This document shows, one piece after another, positions 23,087-32,810 of a stretch of DNA of 64,000 bases. The first letter of the stretch is position 1. Each line of letters opens with the position of its first letter. Location: NCBI GenBank assembly GCA_936450465.1, contig OW388292.1, positions 10,807,756 to 10,871,755 on the forward strand, read 5' to 3'. The stretch comes from Gibbula magus. Lineage: Eukaryota; Mollusca; Gastropoda; Trochida; Trochidae. Made by a program: the position numbers and the translations under genes. Under the pieces are notes generated by a model. It was not told where the DNA came from, ran no database searches, and saw nothing but the letters and a program-made list of their open reading frames with translations.

Positions 23087-23959
23087 ACAAGTGTTTGCCA
23101 CTAGCATGGCAATGTCCCCCGCCGGTGACATTGAGTTAGTAAGACACCTCATTGGAGCTACTTTATATATTGCATTACTGGTAAAAAGTGCCATGATGAT
23201 CAGGATATGTTAAGACTTTGGGTGCTTGGGTTCATGATATATCGTGTTAATAAGAGTTCTAAAAGTGCTCAAAGTGTTGCGGTGACCTTGAAAATAAGGT
23301 TACGGTCACCAAAATGTACTGGTGTGTGTGTGTCATCCCTCAATATAGACTGACACCAAATTTGAAAAAAAATTGGTCAAACCGGTCTTGATATATCGCG
23401 TAAGCAAAAGTTTGAAAGGTGGTCAAACTGTCGCGGTGACCTTGAAAAAGGGTCAAGGTCACTGGTGTCTGCGTCTTCGCCCAATGTAGGCTGACACCTA
23501 ATTTGAAAACATTGGGTCCAACCGGTAATAATAAATGGTGATATCAAGAGTTCGAAAAGTGGTCAAAGTGTTGTAGTGGCTTTAAAAATAAGGTCAAGGT
23601 TCATGAGATACCGCCTTAACAAGAGTTCAAAAAGTGTCGTGGTGACCTTGAAAATAAGACCAAGGTCACCAAAAATGACTGGTGTCTGTGTCTACCAACA
23701 ATGTAGGCAGACACCAAATTTGAAGACTTTGGATGCAACGCTTCATGAGATATCGCGTAAACAAGAGTTCAAAAAGTGGTCCAAGTGTCGTGGTGACCCT
23801 GAAAATAAGGCGAAGGTCACCAAAATTGACTGGTGTCTGCTTCTTTCCACAATGTAGGCAGACATCGGATGCAACGCTTCATAAGATATCGCGTAAACAA
23901 GAAATGTGACGGACGCCGCTGAATACATAGTCCCCGGTTCCGCGTTGCGGCGGGGGACA
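23087..23959 (+). mobile_element. Pearl-like element with ~140-150-bp units and AGGTCA motifs
   Basis: Directly abuts the previous element. Left end ACAAGTGTTTGCCAC with a TTGCCA/TGGCAA hairpin and TGTCCCCCGCCG. Right end has a hairpin finishing CGGCGGGGGACA. Inside, units repeat 'gagatatcgcgtaaacaaga' (about 23238, 23390, 23604, 23746, 23882), each with GTGACCTTGAAAATAAGG and AAGGTCACC. Pieces of it read as open frames, but these are repeat translations. Confidence 0.75.
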
Positions 23960-23965
23960 ACAATC

Positions 23966-24208
23966 CTTAAATGAATGTAATAAATGTAAGGTCCAATTTC
24001 CACACTTTCGTTCACTCACACGTCATCAGCAATCATGTACGCCTTAGAAAATACATCAATGCAATGAATGTGGCCTCTCAAGTGCACGTAAAACATATCT
24101 TGATGATCACAACAAGGGGAAACACTCAAACAAAACGATTGTCTGTGGAGTTTGCTTCAAGTCATTATCCTGGCGACAGTCATATCATCGTCCTATGAAA
24201 ACACATTG
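23966..24208 (+). pseudogene. C2H2 zinc-finger gene of element A, second part
   Basis: One frame reads CNKCKVQFPHFRSLTRHQQS, a stop, then QCNECGLSSARKTYLDDH..H, then VCGVCFKSLSWRQSYHRP and a final MKTH before TGA at 24206-24208. This makes three further C2H2 fingers in the same orientation as those at 15566-16009. The gap between the two parts is filled by nested elements and possibly an intron. A single internal stop separates the first and second finger. Confidence 0.75.
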
Positions 24209-25099
24209 AAATATTCTGTTCAAGATTCAGTTCGACGTTCACATGGATCTTCATCTTATTGTTTTGCATTGTTTGTTCATGTATACAAAAACCTTACACT
24301 TTCTTTTAACTATGCATTGTGTTAATAACGGTAATCACAAATTGACATTTACTATTTTCTATCCCATCCACGTTAACAGAGGCAAAGATATTTTCAGTGG
24401 TTGATTTGATCTTGTACTTAAATGTACCTTTATGTCTCTATACGGGAAAACAATTCTCATACCATTCTTTTCTCACATACAGAAAATACATCACAGGCAG
24501 TGATTATGCAATAATAAACTCTCTGTTTTAGTATTCATTTAATATATATTTCTTTCACAAGTTATTACGTACATTTTGACCGTTGTGGAAATAAATGAGG
24601 CATATGTTCAAATGTTCAAAATTTTACTTAGGTACTCGAACGTGCATGTGTTGTAATACTTTTGTCCAGGTGTACACATATCATCACAAACTGACTTTTT
24701 GGTAAATTATATTGAACAATAACTTATATTATTGGTTCCTAAAGAGTTGCTGTGGTCCAATCATTGCAAATTATTCTGTAAGCCTATTTTGATATGTTAC
24801 ATAATTGAAAACTAGGTAAGCTTCGTTTGTTTACAAGTTGGAGTGCGTATTGAGTCAACTTACATCAATGTAATGTCGGTATCTTGCTTCAGAGGTGGCA
24901 AAAAATTCACAGATGTATTTATTGTATCATTTGCTGTTGGCTCTCTAACTGGATATACTCTTCATGTACTTGTCTTCATCACAAACCCCCTGATGTGATA
25001 ATAAAGAAATGCATATACAACATGTATATACTAATGTTTTCTTGTATTAAGTTTCTACAGTAAACATTCTCGTGACGTAATGTATTTAGAACAGTTGAT
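24209..25099. other. Element A spacer, no gene seen
   Basis: Nothing recognisable lies between the convergent zinc-finger and YqaJ-like genes. It probably holds their 3' regions. Confidence 0.45.
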
Positions 25100-26650
25100 T
25101 TAATTTACAAACCTGGATGAGTTCATCCTAACGTGAAACAACTCACATGCAACCTCAAGAGCCTGTGGCACTTCAGTTGGTTTCAAAATCCCGGTTCCTC
25201 TAGAATCCCAATCTTGAAAGCATCCAAAGAAGTTTTCACACTCAATTGTTCCAATTTCCCTTACATTGTATGTTCCCTTTGGAACGAATGTGTACATCTG
25301 TACACTGTCTGAACTACATCCACGTGGGGGTCCTTGACCAAACACCTCTTTGAAAAATGTTGTATTTGTAATGCTTTTGTACTACTTCTAGCCTCAGACC
25401 ATACATCCTTCAAAAGTTGCAGCCTAGTCAAAGGCTCACCCGATCTTTCCATTCTATTACCATTTTGTTGAACACAATGTCAAAATTTTCCTTTTGCGCT
25501 CTAAGTGTCTGTAGTCCAAGGGCTTTGTGAGCTGTACTTCCTGTAACTCTTGCCTTTTTCCTTATGTCAAACCAGGTTTCTGTTCTTTGTTTGTTTTGTT
25601 GCATCAAACTGATACTGTCATTAGTAGCCAGAAGGTTCTTGTTTCAGAAAGCAAACTACCAATTTCGAGTACTCCATCGATATATTTTAGCATACTATCG
25701 GTGACGATTTTGAGCTGGTAAAGAGACGTCTGAACTGAGCTCTTCATCCAATTGCTATCAGATTCCGACTTAAATCTTTCTAAAGCCAGTTTGCGCTTCA
25801 CGGTGATTTCCGTAAGTTCACGGAGCCGATATGCACCTACAGTCAACAAACTTTGCAATGCCCTCAGAAAGAACCCGTTGATCAGATGAATGCAATTCTT
25901 CCAAAGTTAGGCTCTCGCTATTATATCACGCAAGTTGTCGAGTGTGCCTTTCTTGTAATGTTGGTGGTTTATCTAACCCAAATATGTCAATATCGCCCAT
26001 TTTGCCGCCATAGTTAAGTTTCTTTAAGTCAACGGCCAGTTTAAAATCACGACAAGAGTTGTCTTGTTCCTTAGATATGGTGTCCAGTATTGATGTAAGC
26101 ACACCGGGCTGAGTGAAGTTATGACTGAAATGTGAGTTTTCTGTCAGGCACACAAAGTTGAGAAAGCTAAAATCTGGCGTGTTCACTTCACCCTCAAGAC
26201 TTCGCAAACCACTCATAAAGCGGTGAAACTTGCCCTTGAACAGGCGTAGAAGTCCTCTTCTCCAGAAGCATTTCACGGTGTCTGTGTATCTCACATTTGA
26301 TGCAGACTTACACATATACCATCGTACAACGTCCACAAAGAGTTGAAAGGCAATATTTTGTAATGGAAATTTCCCTTCACTTACAAAAAATCCACATATA
26401 TCATTCAAGAGTCCTTCAGGTTTTGTGTTGCACGTGTAAATACATTAGACAGTTTTTCATCGTGAGCATTAAAATCATCTGATTCATTTTTGCCATGATC
26501 AGTTTTGGGATTTTTCGGTGCAGGCTCTTCACGTATGTTAGAAGTAGTCAGTACACAAATGCGCTCGCCTTTCAGCGTAATTATTTGATCAGACATTTTA
26601 CATGGCTTAATGTCTATTCTTTTGAAAGAATGTTTTCCCACTCTGTTCAC
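25100..26650 (-). pseudogene. YqaJ-like exonuclease gene of element A
   Basis: Read downward from 26650: an N-terminal segment with MSDQIITLKGERICVL. After a frameshift near 26405 comes a conserved block (GKFPLQNIAFQLFVDVVRWY, FWRRGLLRLFKGKFHRFMSG), then GDIDIFGLDKPPTLQER near 25950. After more frameshifts comes SSVQTSLYQLKIVTDSML, then RTETWFDIRKKARVTGS (about 25533-25583) and ALGLQTLRAQKENFD. The W..R/K....(V/I)TGS signature with its Arg-Lys neighbours is the N-terminal motif of YqaJ/lambda-exonuclease nucleases (PD-(D/E)XK fold). The later catalytic residues could not be placed with confidence; the segment at 25100-25345 (IGTIECENFFG..DWDSRG) follows. An exonuclease in a DNA transposon could act in excision or repair, which is inference. 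Several frameshifts make it a pseudogene. Confidence 0.65.
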
Positions 26651-26678
26651 AAAGAATTTTTAAATGTTAGCGTGGCAA

Positions 26679-26742
26679 GTTATTGGCGCACTACCGTCGT
26701 GTATTTATCGGTTAAAAACAGTTTAAAGTGTCCCATACAGTG
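26679..26742 (-). repeat. Right terminal inverted repeat of element A
   Basis: Reverse complement begins CACTGTATGGGACAC and runs to GGTAGTGCGCCAATAAC. AGTAT follows directly at 26743-26747. Confidence 0.9.
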
Positions 26743-26754
26743 AGTATGATGATG

Positions 26755-27213
26755 GGAACATTAACGCTTATTCATAAATACATTTGATAACGTTTGGTTT
26801 TAAGCTAAATCTTGAGCCTGACATCACTTTAGTTGGTGGGTACAACACATGCAAAATTTCAGGAAGATGCGACGAATAGTTTTGGAGCTGTGCTCTGGAA
26901 ACGAGTGAGTGAGTGAGTTATTGTTTAACGCCGCTTCGGCAGTATTGCAGCCATTAGCGGCTCTCTGGGAAACGAACCCATCTCTGAACAAAGTCCAAAT
27001 CAAACATATTTCTATGGAAACGAAAAAAAAAATTCATAAATTTGAAAATATCAAAAGGCACCACTTCAGTTAGTGGGTTATACACATGCAAAATTTCAGG
27101 AAGATATGATGAATAGTTTTGGAGCTGTGCTCCAGAAACGAAATGATTACGGACGGACGGACAGGGCGACGACTATATCCCACGGTATTACATACCGGTG
27201 GGGTGGGATAAAA
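26755..27213 (+). mobile_element. Pearl-like element, left end unclear
   Basis: A unit with 'acatgcaaaatttcaggaag' and GAATAGTTTTGGAGCTGTGC occurs at about 26848 and again at about 27085, the first copy lengthened by a 58-bp SINE fragment. The right end has CGGACGGACGGACAG and a hairpin TATCCCACGGTAT..ACCGGTGGGGTGGGATA. No left terminal signature was found. Confidence 0.6.
26905..26962 (-). mobile_element. Short SINE 3'-end insertion
   Basis: GTGAGTGAGTGAG followed by 'gtttaacgccgcttcgg', flanked by CTCTGGAAACGA and CTCTGGGAAACGA (one-base difference). It appears to be a strongly 5'-truncated SINE of a type related to the 3387 copy, inserted in the pearl-like element. Confidence 0.6.
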
Positions 27214-27400
27214 ATTATAAAGATCAGAATAACCCAAGTAGCAAAAGGCACCACAACACCACTAGGTGTAACCACATACCAAGTTTAATAAAAAAAAAAT
27301 ATTGAACGGTTTTTGAAATATGTCGGAAACCAAAGCATTTCGGAAGGACGGAATCACGAACGGAGGCGATATGTCTCTGCAAAGCTTTGCGGGGGGCACA
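27214..27400 (+). repeat. Fragment of another pearl-like unit
   Basis: 'gcaaaaggcaccacaacacc' followed by 'accaagtttaat', a poly-A run and GAACGGTTTTTGAAATATG parallels the unit layout of neighbouring elements. A GGAAGGACGGAATCACG run follows. No hairpin end is preserved. Confidence 0.45.
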
Positions 27401-27987
27401 CTAATTGTTCTAAGGAGCAGATATGGTACAGCTTCAATTGTTTTTATAAAGGATTTTGAATTATCTAATTTAATACATAGATATTGCAATGTCATACCTT
27501 TAGATACGGACCATACTGCAGTATGCTTAAATAATTTTGGGTCCCATAGATAAGCCCTTTGCATGCTTTATAGTCTAATATTGGGGTTATAATGTATTTC
27601 AGAGCAGTATCACATGGATGCAGAAGCACAACGGTTTTAATCACGGGAAGGAGGGATAAGCCCCCGCTTAGTCCTTTAATATCCGGAAATTTGGAAGCAA
27701 ATGATCCGTAACTTAATGCTATATTTAGGTTTTAAGTTTAAATAAAATTAATATTGTGTCGATCAAGGTACATCAATGAGTTTGTTTCATAAGGTCTATA
27801 CTTAACAGAGACAATTTAAACGGGCGATTCTGTTCTGCTTGATGACTGAATCTCTGGTGGTGTTGACGTCTCATTTAAAGAAAGTAAAACTGATGTTCAA
27901 CAATAACGTATAATTGTGTGTGGCTATCAGTTAAACCTATTTGATTCAATGTTCAGACATTATTCAAGATTCTAAGGCCTATCCATT
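27401..27987. other. No gene seen
   Basis: Open frames at 27320-27553 have no recognisable motif and partly cover repeat sequence. Nothing supported. Confidence 0.4.
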
Positions 27988-28329
27988 ACCAGTAAGGACG
28001 GGGCGGGATAGCGCAGTGGTTAGCGCGTTCGGCTTCGGATCAAGAGGTCCGAGGTTCGAATCCCGCCAGGGGCACGGCAACTCTGTCTGCAGTAGAGAAC
28101 TGTTCTACACGCAGTCAGGTTTGGGTGCAATGCTACACTGAATTTCAGTGCAGTACCACCCATGGTTCGCTAGTTCCAGCCGATGCTCGCAGGTTTCACC
28201 GCAATGCATAGCCACATGGCGTTGCGGGCTTTCTCCCTGCCATAATACTAGCAGCCGCGATATAAGTGAAATACTCTTGAAAGCGGCGTTAAACCCCAAC
28301 TCACCTCACCTCACCTCACCAGTAAGGAC
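27988..28329 (+). mobile_element. Complete tRNA-derived SINE with 12-bp target duplication
   Basis: Body 28000-28317, flanked by ACCAGTAAGGAC at 27988-27999 and 28318-28329. Intact A box (TAGCGCAGTGG) and B box (GGTTCGAATCC). The anticodon-like loop CTTCGGA again points to tRNA-Arg(TCG). Compared with the copy at 3399-3686 it carries an extra segment around 28110-28145. It ends in (TCACC)n rather than (TCAC)n. Confidence 0.9.
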
Positions 28330-29194
28330 ACTCTTTTACCATGAATAATTAGTTCTCAGAAAATGTTTCCAATTTCATAGTCAAGACGAGGGAAGATATG
28401 ACACATCTATCCTATTATTATTATCTATCCCGAAGCAAAATTATGAATAACGATAATAGACAAAGGATAATAGACAAAGGATCCCCCTCAGGGCCTCCCC
28501 CCAACTTGAAAAAAACCCAAACAATCAACAGACAACAGCTCCTCTTCTGTCTCCCAAAAATGCTTCATTGTGCAGAGAGCCAGGCCTTCAGGTTATCAGA
28601 CTTTGCCGTAGTGCTTCCTGAAAGATGAAATCATTCCCATCTGAGGTCTTGGTTCCTTTTACATGTAGGCATTTGACAGTTGCTTTCAGACTTCGAGTCC
28701 TAGAAGTACATTTGAGTGGTTGAGTAATCCGTTAGTTGTAAATAAGACATGGCCAGTTGCCTTTCAGATCTACCAACAACATTCCGCGCGTTGTTGATGT
28801 TTTGTCTTTGTAATGGATAGCTTGACTTCTTGTGTTCGATGTGGTCAGCGTCACCACCTGTATGAATCTCTTTGAATTAATCTCTGAGCTGTTCCATATC
28901 TTCAGTGGAATCAATGGCTATAGCAGGGGCTCATGAAACACATCCATAAGAACCTTTTCTCAACGGTCTGCTCTCGGTAACTTCTGATGGCTCATCAGTG
29001 GTCTCGGACTTTGGTCTTCGCCTCTTCTTCACAAAAGAGGCTTAACACATGCGACTATTCTCTGGCCATTTCAGGTTTTGGTTTCAACAAACAAGTTTAT
29101 TTAACATTATTTGTCTCGTAACCTGAACCACAAACACTTCCATCCAGTTGATCCTGTAGGCTCTTTGTGTATTTAGCTGGGACCTTGTTGCATG
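28330..29194. other. No gene identified; possibly decayed transposon sequence
   Basis: Open frames such as 28398-28628 and minus 28732-28914 are unrecognised. The position next to the transposon-derived gene downstream suggests old element sequence, but no motif supports this. Confidence 0.3.
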
Positions 29195-29414
29195 TCTTGT
29201 AATTTCTTGGGTGCAATGCTACACTGAATTTCAGCGTAGTACCACCCATGGTTCGCTAGTTCCAGCCGCTGCTCGCAGGTTTCACCGCAGTGGATAGCCA
29301 CATGGCGTTGCGGGCTTTCTCCCTGCCGTAATACTAGCAGCCGCGATATAAGTGAAATAATCTTGAAAGCGGCGTTAAACCCCAACTCACCTCACCTCAC
29401 CTCTTGTAATTTCT
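29195..29414 (+). mobile_element. 5'-truncated SINE with 13-bp target duplication
   Basis: Body 29208-29401 matches the 3' part of the SINE at 28000-28317 from 'tgggtgcaatgctacactga' onward, without the tRNA head. TCTTGTAATTTCT flanks it at 29195-29207 and 29402-29414. Truncation at the 5' end with a perfect duplication indicates incomplete LINE-driven reverse transcription. Confidence 0.9.
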
Positions 29415-32400
29415 CTAACAGAATCCACAATCTTATGAGTCAGTTCTCTCTTTGCTGCCGGTGCTAGCCGTTTGCCGTTTTACAAGTTTGGTAACATAGT
29501 TCAACATATCCCAGGGATGTTCAATACGAACTGGCCAATTAGGGTCCAGTGTACAGATGATAGGCTCTGGAGAGGAGGGAGGGGGATGAGGCACAAAAAA
29601 CGCCTACATGTATGTTCAGTGACCCTGCAAAACGGCTTCGACTCATAGTGTTATTACAGAAATTCCTAAATGATATTAAAAAAAAGGGTCACATTCGCTG
29701 GTATACTGGTAGTATAAAATAAAGTATTTACAATGAGTACATCTGTTGTGAGAGATTAGGCTTTACCACAGCAATATTGATTAGAGCCTTGGCTTAAAAT
29801 TGGGAGATAATAAAATACATCAACTTACCCGAGATGGTTGAAGTTGCACGGGGAGGACGGTGCTTCCTACAGCTTCTCAATAGTTGCCTTGCCTCTTAGA
29901 CCTTTTAAGTCTTCCTGTTCTACCCACTTAAGATCGCCAACGTTAATAACTCCCAGTTTCTCTAATACTCTCATAATGTTAGTTAATTCTTCTGAGTCCA
30001 TGTTTCCAGAATATTCTGTCTTAGTAATGTAGATTTTCCATAACGTGCAGTTCCAGGCCCATTAATTTTATTTTCTACCTGGCGAGATTCTTCAAATTTC
30101 CCAGATGAATGTCTGACGGACTGACAAGTATCTTCTAGCGGAATCGTAGTTGACTGCACAACAGGACAATAATCTATAAATTCAGAAATATTTAAACAGT
30201 CTAATTCTCCATTACTGAAATACTTTTCGCAAGCATACAATTCCATTGAAGGGACATGAAAGAACGTCATCTGACTTACAACAATATACAACTCCTCATT
30301 TTAACCAGCAAAGTAACTATTTGGCTAACAGACAACTCAAAAGTGCTTAACTGACTAAAATGACTGTAACATTTGATGTTTTTTGACCAAAATGTTTCCT
30401 ATTGTCTTGTAGTTCTGTAACATGCGAACACATTTCTCGAAATATGAGTGCTTACTCTCAAATCGTAGGGTTCATACATAGCCTTGTCAATGGGCCAAAT
30501 TGGACAATCAGTAATGAGTAATGAAATGGTGTTTCGGGCGAAGTTTGACATCTCGGAAAAGGGAGTTCCTTTCAAACATGTAGTTGTCTATAATAGAGTT
30601 AAGATGGGCAACGAGTGACCTGGAAAATGACTGACTGCACACCGTATCTGTCAAATTCTTCATTCACAAGGATATACTTTCCAATAAGAAGGGGAACAGT
30701 CGTACAAATACCCAAACCTGGACTGCATGTCCCGTTAACCTATCACTGTTGCTACTTACAATGCAGGGCTACTAGTCATGCTCTTTGTACTGAAATTGAA
30801 CAATGCGTCTATTCAATTGGTCAAATGAGAACCAGTGCCTCTCTCTAACCAAGTAGTTTATAATCAGCATGATATCATATGGTAAACCCCTTCAAAGACG
30901 TCATGCCCTAAACAAGGAGGTAAGCCATCAACCACATGAAAATTAAGGAAGCAGTTGTAAGCGATATTTGACCGCATGTGTGCAGGGTAATTACCCGGAG
31001 TGAAATAAACGCCTATGTTTTCTTTTAGCAGAACCTAAGGGGTTAACAATACCAAAGGCATCTTGGTAAAGAATTATTTGAAATACATTCTCGTGGCTCT
31101 GAAAAACATGTATTGTTCTTTGTGACAGATCCTTGATGAATGCCACACAACCTATCATTGTGAACTTTTTCATTTACAGAAGCATGAACATTAAAATAAC
31201 TTTTGTTGTTTTCATACAAACAGGACAGAGTCTTGAAAATAGGTACATACTGAAAACTTGATTGTCCCTCATTATTTAAATCATCATGTATCTCCTCAGG
31301 TGCCACATATGGAAAATGTTTAGCATAGAAACGTTCCCTACACTTACTTGATCTCAATGGTCCCTTCATGCAGTTAGAAAACAAGTGTAGAAGCGAGCAC
31401 AGCTCATATACCCCCGCTTCCAAATATAGTTTGACATAATTGAAAATAGGAAAGTCACATCTATGGGAATGACTAACCTGTGTGTAAAGTTGAATGAACA
31501 TGGAATGAAGAGATAACTGTTTAATCATGTTTCAATGGAAACCGCCAAAAATAAAATTCAGAAATAGGTGAGTGAGTGAGTGAGAATCTTTAAGTTTGGT
31601 GTAGATAGAATGTATAGTTTGGAAGATAAGTTCCGCACCATATGACTTCCTCACAGTCACTGTTTTGGACACGTTTCCATAGAAACAGCCAAAAGTAAAA
31701 TTCAGAAATCTGTCTTACCCTCAAAAGGCACAACTAGAGATCATGGGTAACACGTGTAGCAAGTTTGGTGGAGCTAGCATGTTTAGTTTAGGAGATATGC
31801 TCTGCACAAAAATGACCTTACTGAATCACTGTTTTGGTTATGTTTCCATGGAAACCGCAAAAAATAAAATTCAGAATTCGGTCTTACCCTCGAAAGGCAC
31901 AACTAGAGATCATGGCTAACACGTGTAGTAAGTTTGGTGAAACTAGCATGTATAGTTTGAGAGATATGCTCTGCACAAAGTTTTGTGACGGACGGACGGG
32001 GGTATAATGAATCTGAATCATTGATGCCTTTCTTCACTTGGGCTATAGTCGCATTAGGAACACTTAGATGATGTCAATTTGTGTGTCATTGTGCTTTTGA
32101 ATAATTTGAATGCTACACTCATGAAATGATTGGAATTCCACAATTATATCCTGTATGACAGATGCTGGTAACAGATGTTTTGCCTCTAATTTGATGTAAA
32201 TTTGAGCAACATTCCTAATAAAATCTGCTTCAGAAACCTCATTCTCATCGAAACATGTTCTGTATAATTGTTCTCACTCTAAAAAAGCTCATTCACTTCT
32301 GAACGAACGTCATGTTCAGTACATCTTGTGGCATGTGGCACTACCTGTCCTAATTTATCTGAATAAATGTAATCAGGTGAAATACTGGTTTCAGTTTTTA

Positions 32401-32810
32401 AATGGACAAACAATGAAATCACCTCTCCTTATATGCTGTCTCAAATGAACCAAATGATATTCAATACTCCTAAAAGAAGAATCGTAATTATCACGAAGAC
32501 AACGCAACGACACACTTGGTTTTCTTTCAACTGTGTGACCTTGACCTTGATGATCTCTATGCATATGAGCTTTGAATGCGGCAGAATTTTCTGACAACAT
32601 GGGAAATGTACATTTGGAATATTCCTATGAATGCCATTGTGAATGACGTAATGTGTCAAATATTGAGTACTGAACGCGCATATTCTACAATCATACATGC
32701 TTGGAAAGCTCGACTTCTCAAACTCGCCATAACTAACACTCGACAGCAAATGCACAAAATGAACATGAAATTCATCATTTTGAATCGGTATTTTTCTATT
32801 TTGATACATG
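29415..32810 (-). pseudogene. EnSpm/CACTA-like transposon gene with C2H2 fingers
   Basis: Read downward from 32810: C2H2 finger segments (YDCRICAFSTQYL..H, SENSAAFKAHMHRDH, SFRSIEYHLVHLRQH, IVCPFKN). Then PASVIQDIIVEFQSFHE (about 32140), interrupted by a pearl-like element at 31382-32014. Then CRERFYAKHFPYVAPEEI, YVPIFKTLSCLYENNKS, and the diagnostic QIILYQDAFGIVNPLGS (about 31085-31035). GNYPAHMRSNIAYNC and GLPPCLGHDVFEGVY follow. Last comes a SAM-like LTNIMRVLEKLGVINVGDL near 29980-29920, ending at a GGTAAGT donor-like site near 29828. The D..NPLGS..KH block with N-terminal fingers is typical of large animal transposon proteins often classed as EnSpm/CACTA; that assignment is tentative. Many stops and frameshifts. 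Terminal repeats were not found. Confidence 0.65.
31382..32014 (+). mobile_element. Pearl-like element with three 169-bp units
   Basis: Left end ACAAGTGTAGAAGCGAGC..GCTCA then ATACCCCCGCTT. Right end GACGGACGGACGGGGGTATA. 'aagtttggtg' recurs at 31592, 31761 and 31930, a period of 169 bp each time, within longer units (cacaactagagatcatgg, atgctctgcacaaa). A (TGAG)n run at 31568-31583 interrupts the first unit. It splits the EnSpm-like gene. Confidence 0.75.

Larger units (their letters stand above)
14971..26747. mobile_element. Element A: 11.8-kb DNA transposon with nested insertions
   Basis: Terminal inverted repeats lie at 14976-15046 and 26679-26742. Both begin CACTGTATGGGA and are flanked by the identical 5-bp AGTAT (14971-14975, 26743-26747). 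Total length without duplication is 11,767 bp. After subtracting nested elements (B at 16010-22093 and two pearl-like copies at 22656-23959), about 4.4 kb belongs to A. That remainder holds a plus-strand C2H2 zinc-finger gene (15566-16009 and 23966-24208) and a minus-strand gene with a YqaJ-like motif (25100-26650). No DDE transposase was recognised in A's own sequence. CACTG termini recall CACTA/Chapaev elements and the 5-bp duplication recalls Transib/RAG elements, but no protein evidence supports either. Confidence 0.8.

Noticed and set aside
14976..26742. A ProtoRAG or Transib element, because of CAC ends and a 5-bp duplication
   Set aside because: No RAG1-, RAG2- or Transib-like protein motif was seen, and the terminal sequence does not match the usual CACWATG form closely.
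14976..26742. All genes between the outer repeats belonging to one transposon
   Set aside because: The 16010-22093 block has its own termini, duplication and iterons, and its removal restores the zinc-finger frame.
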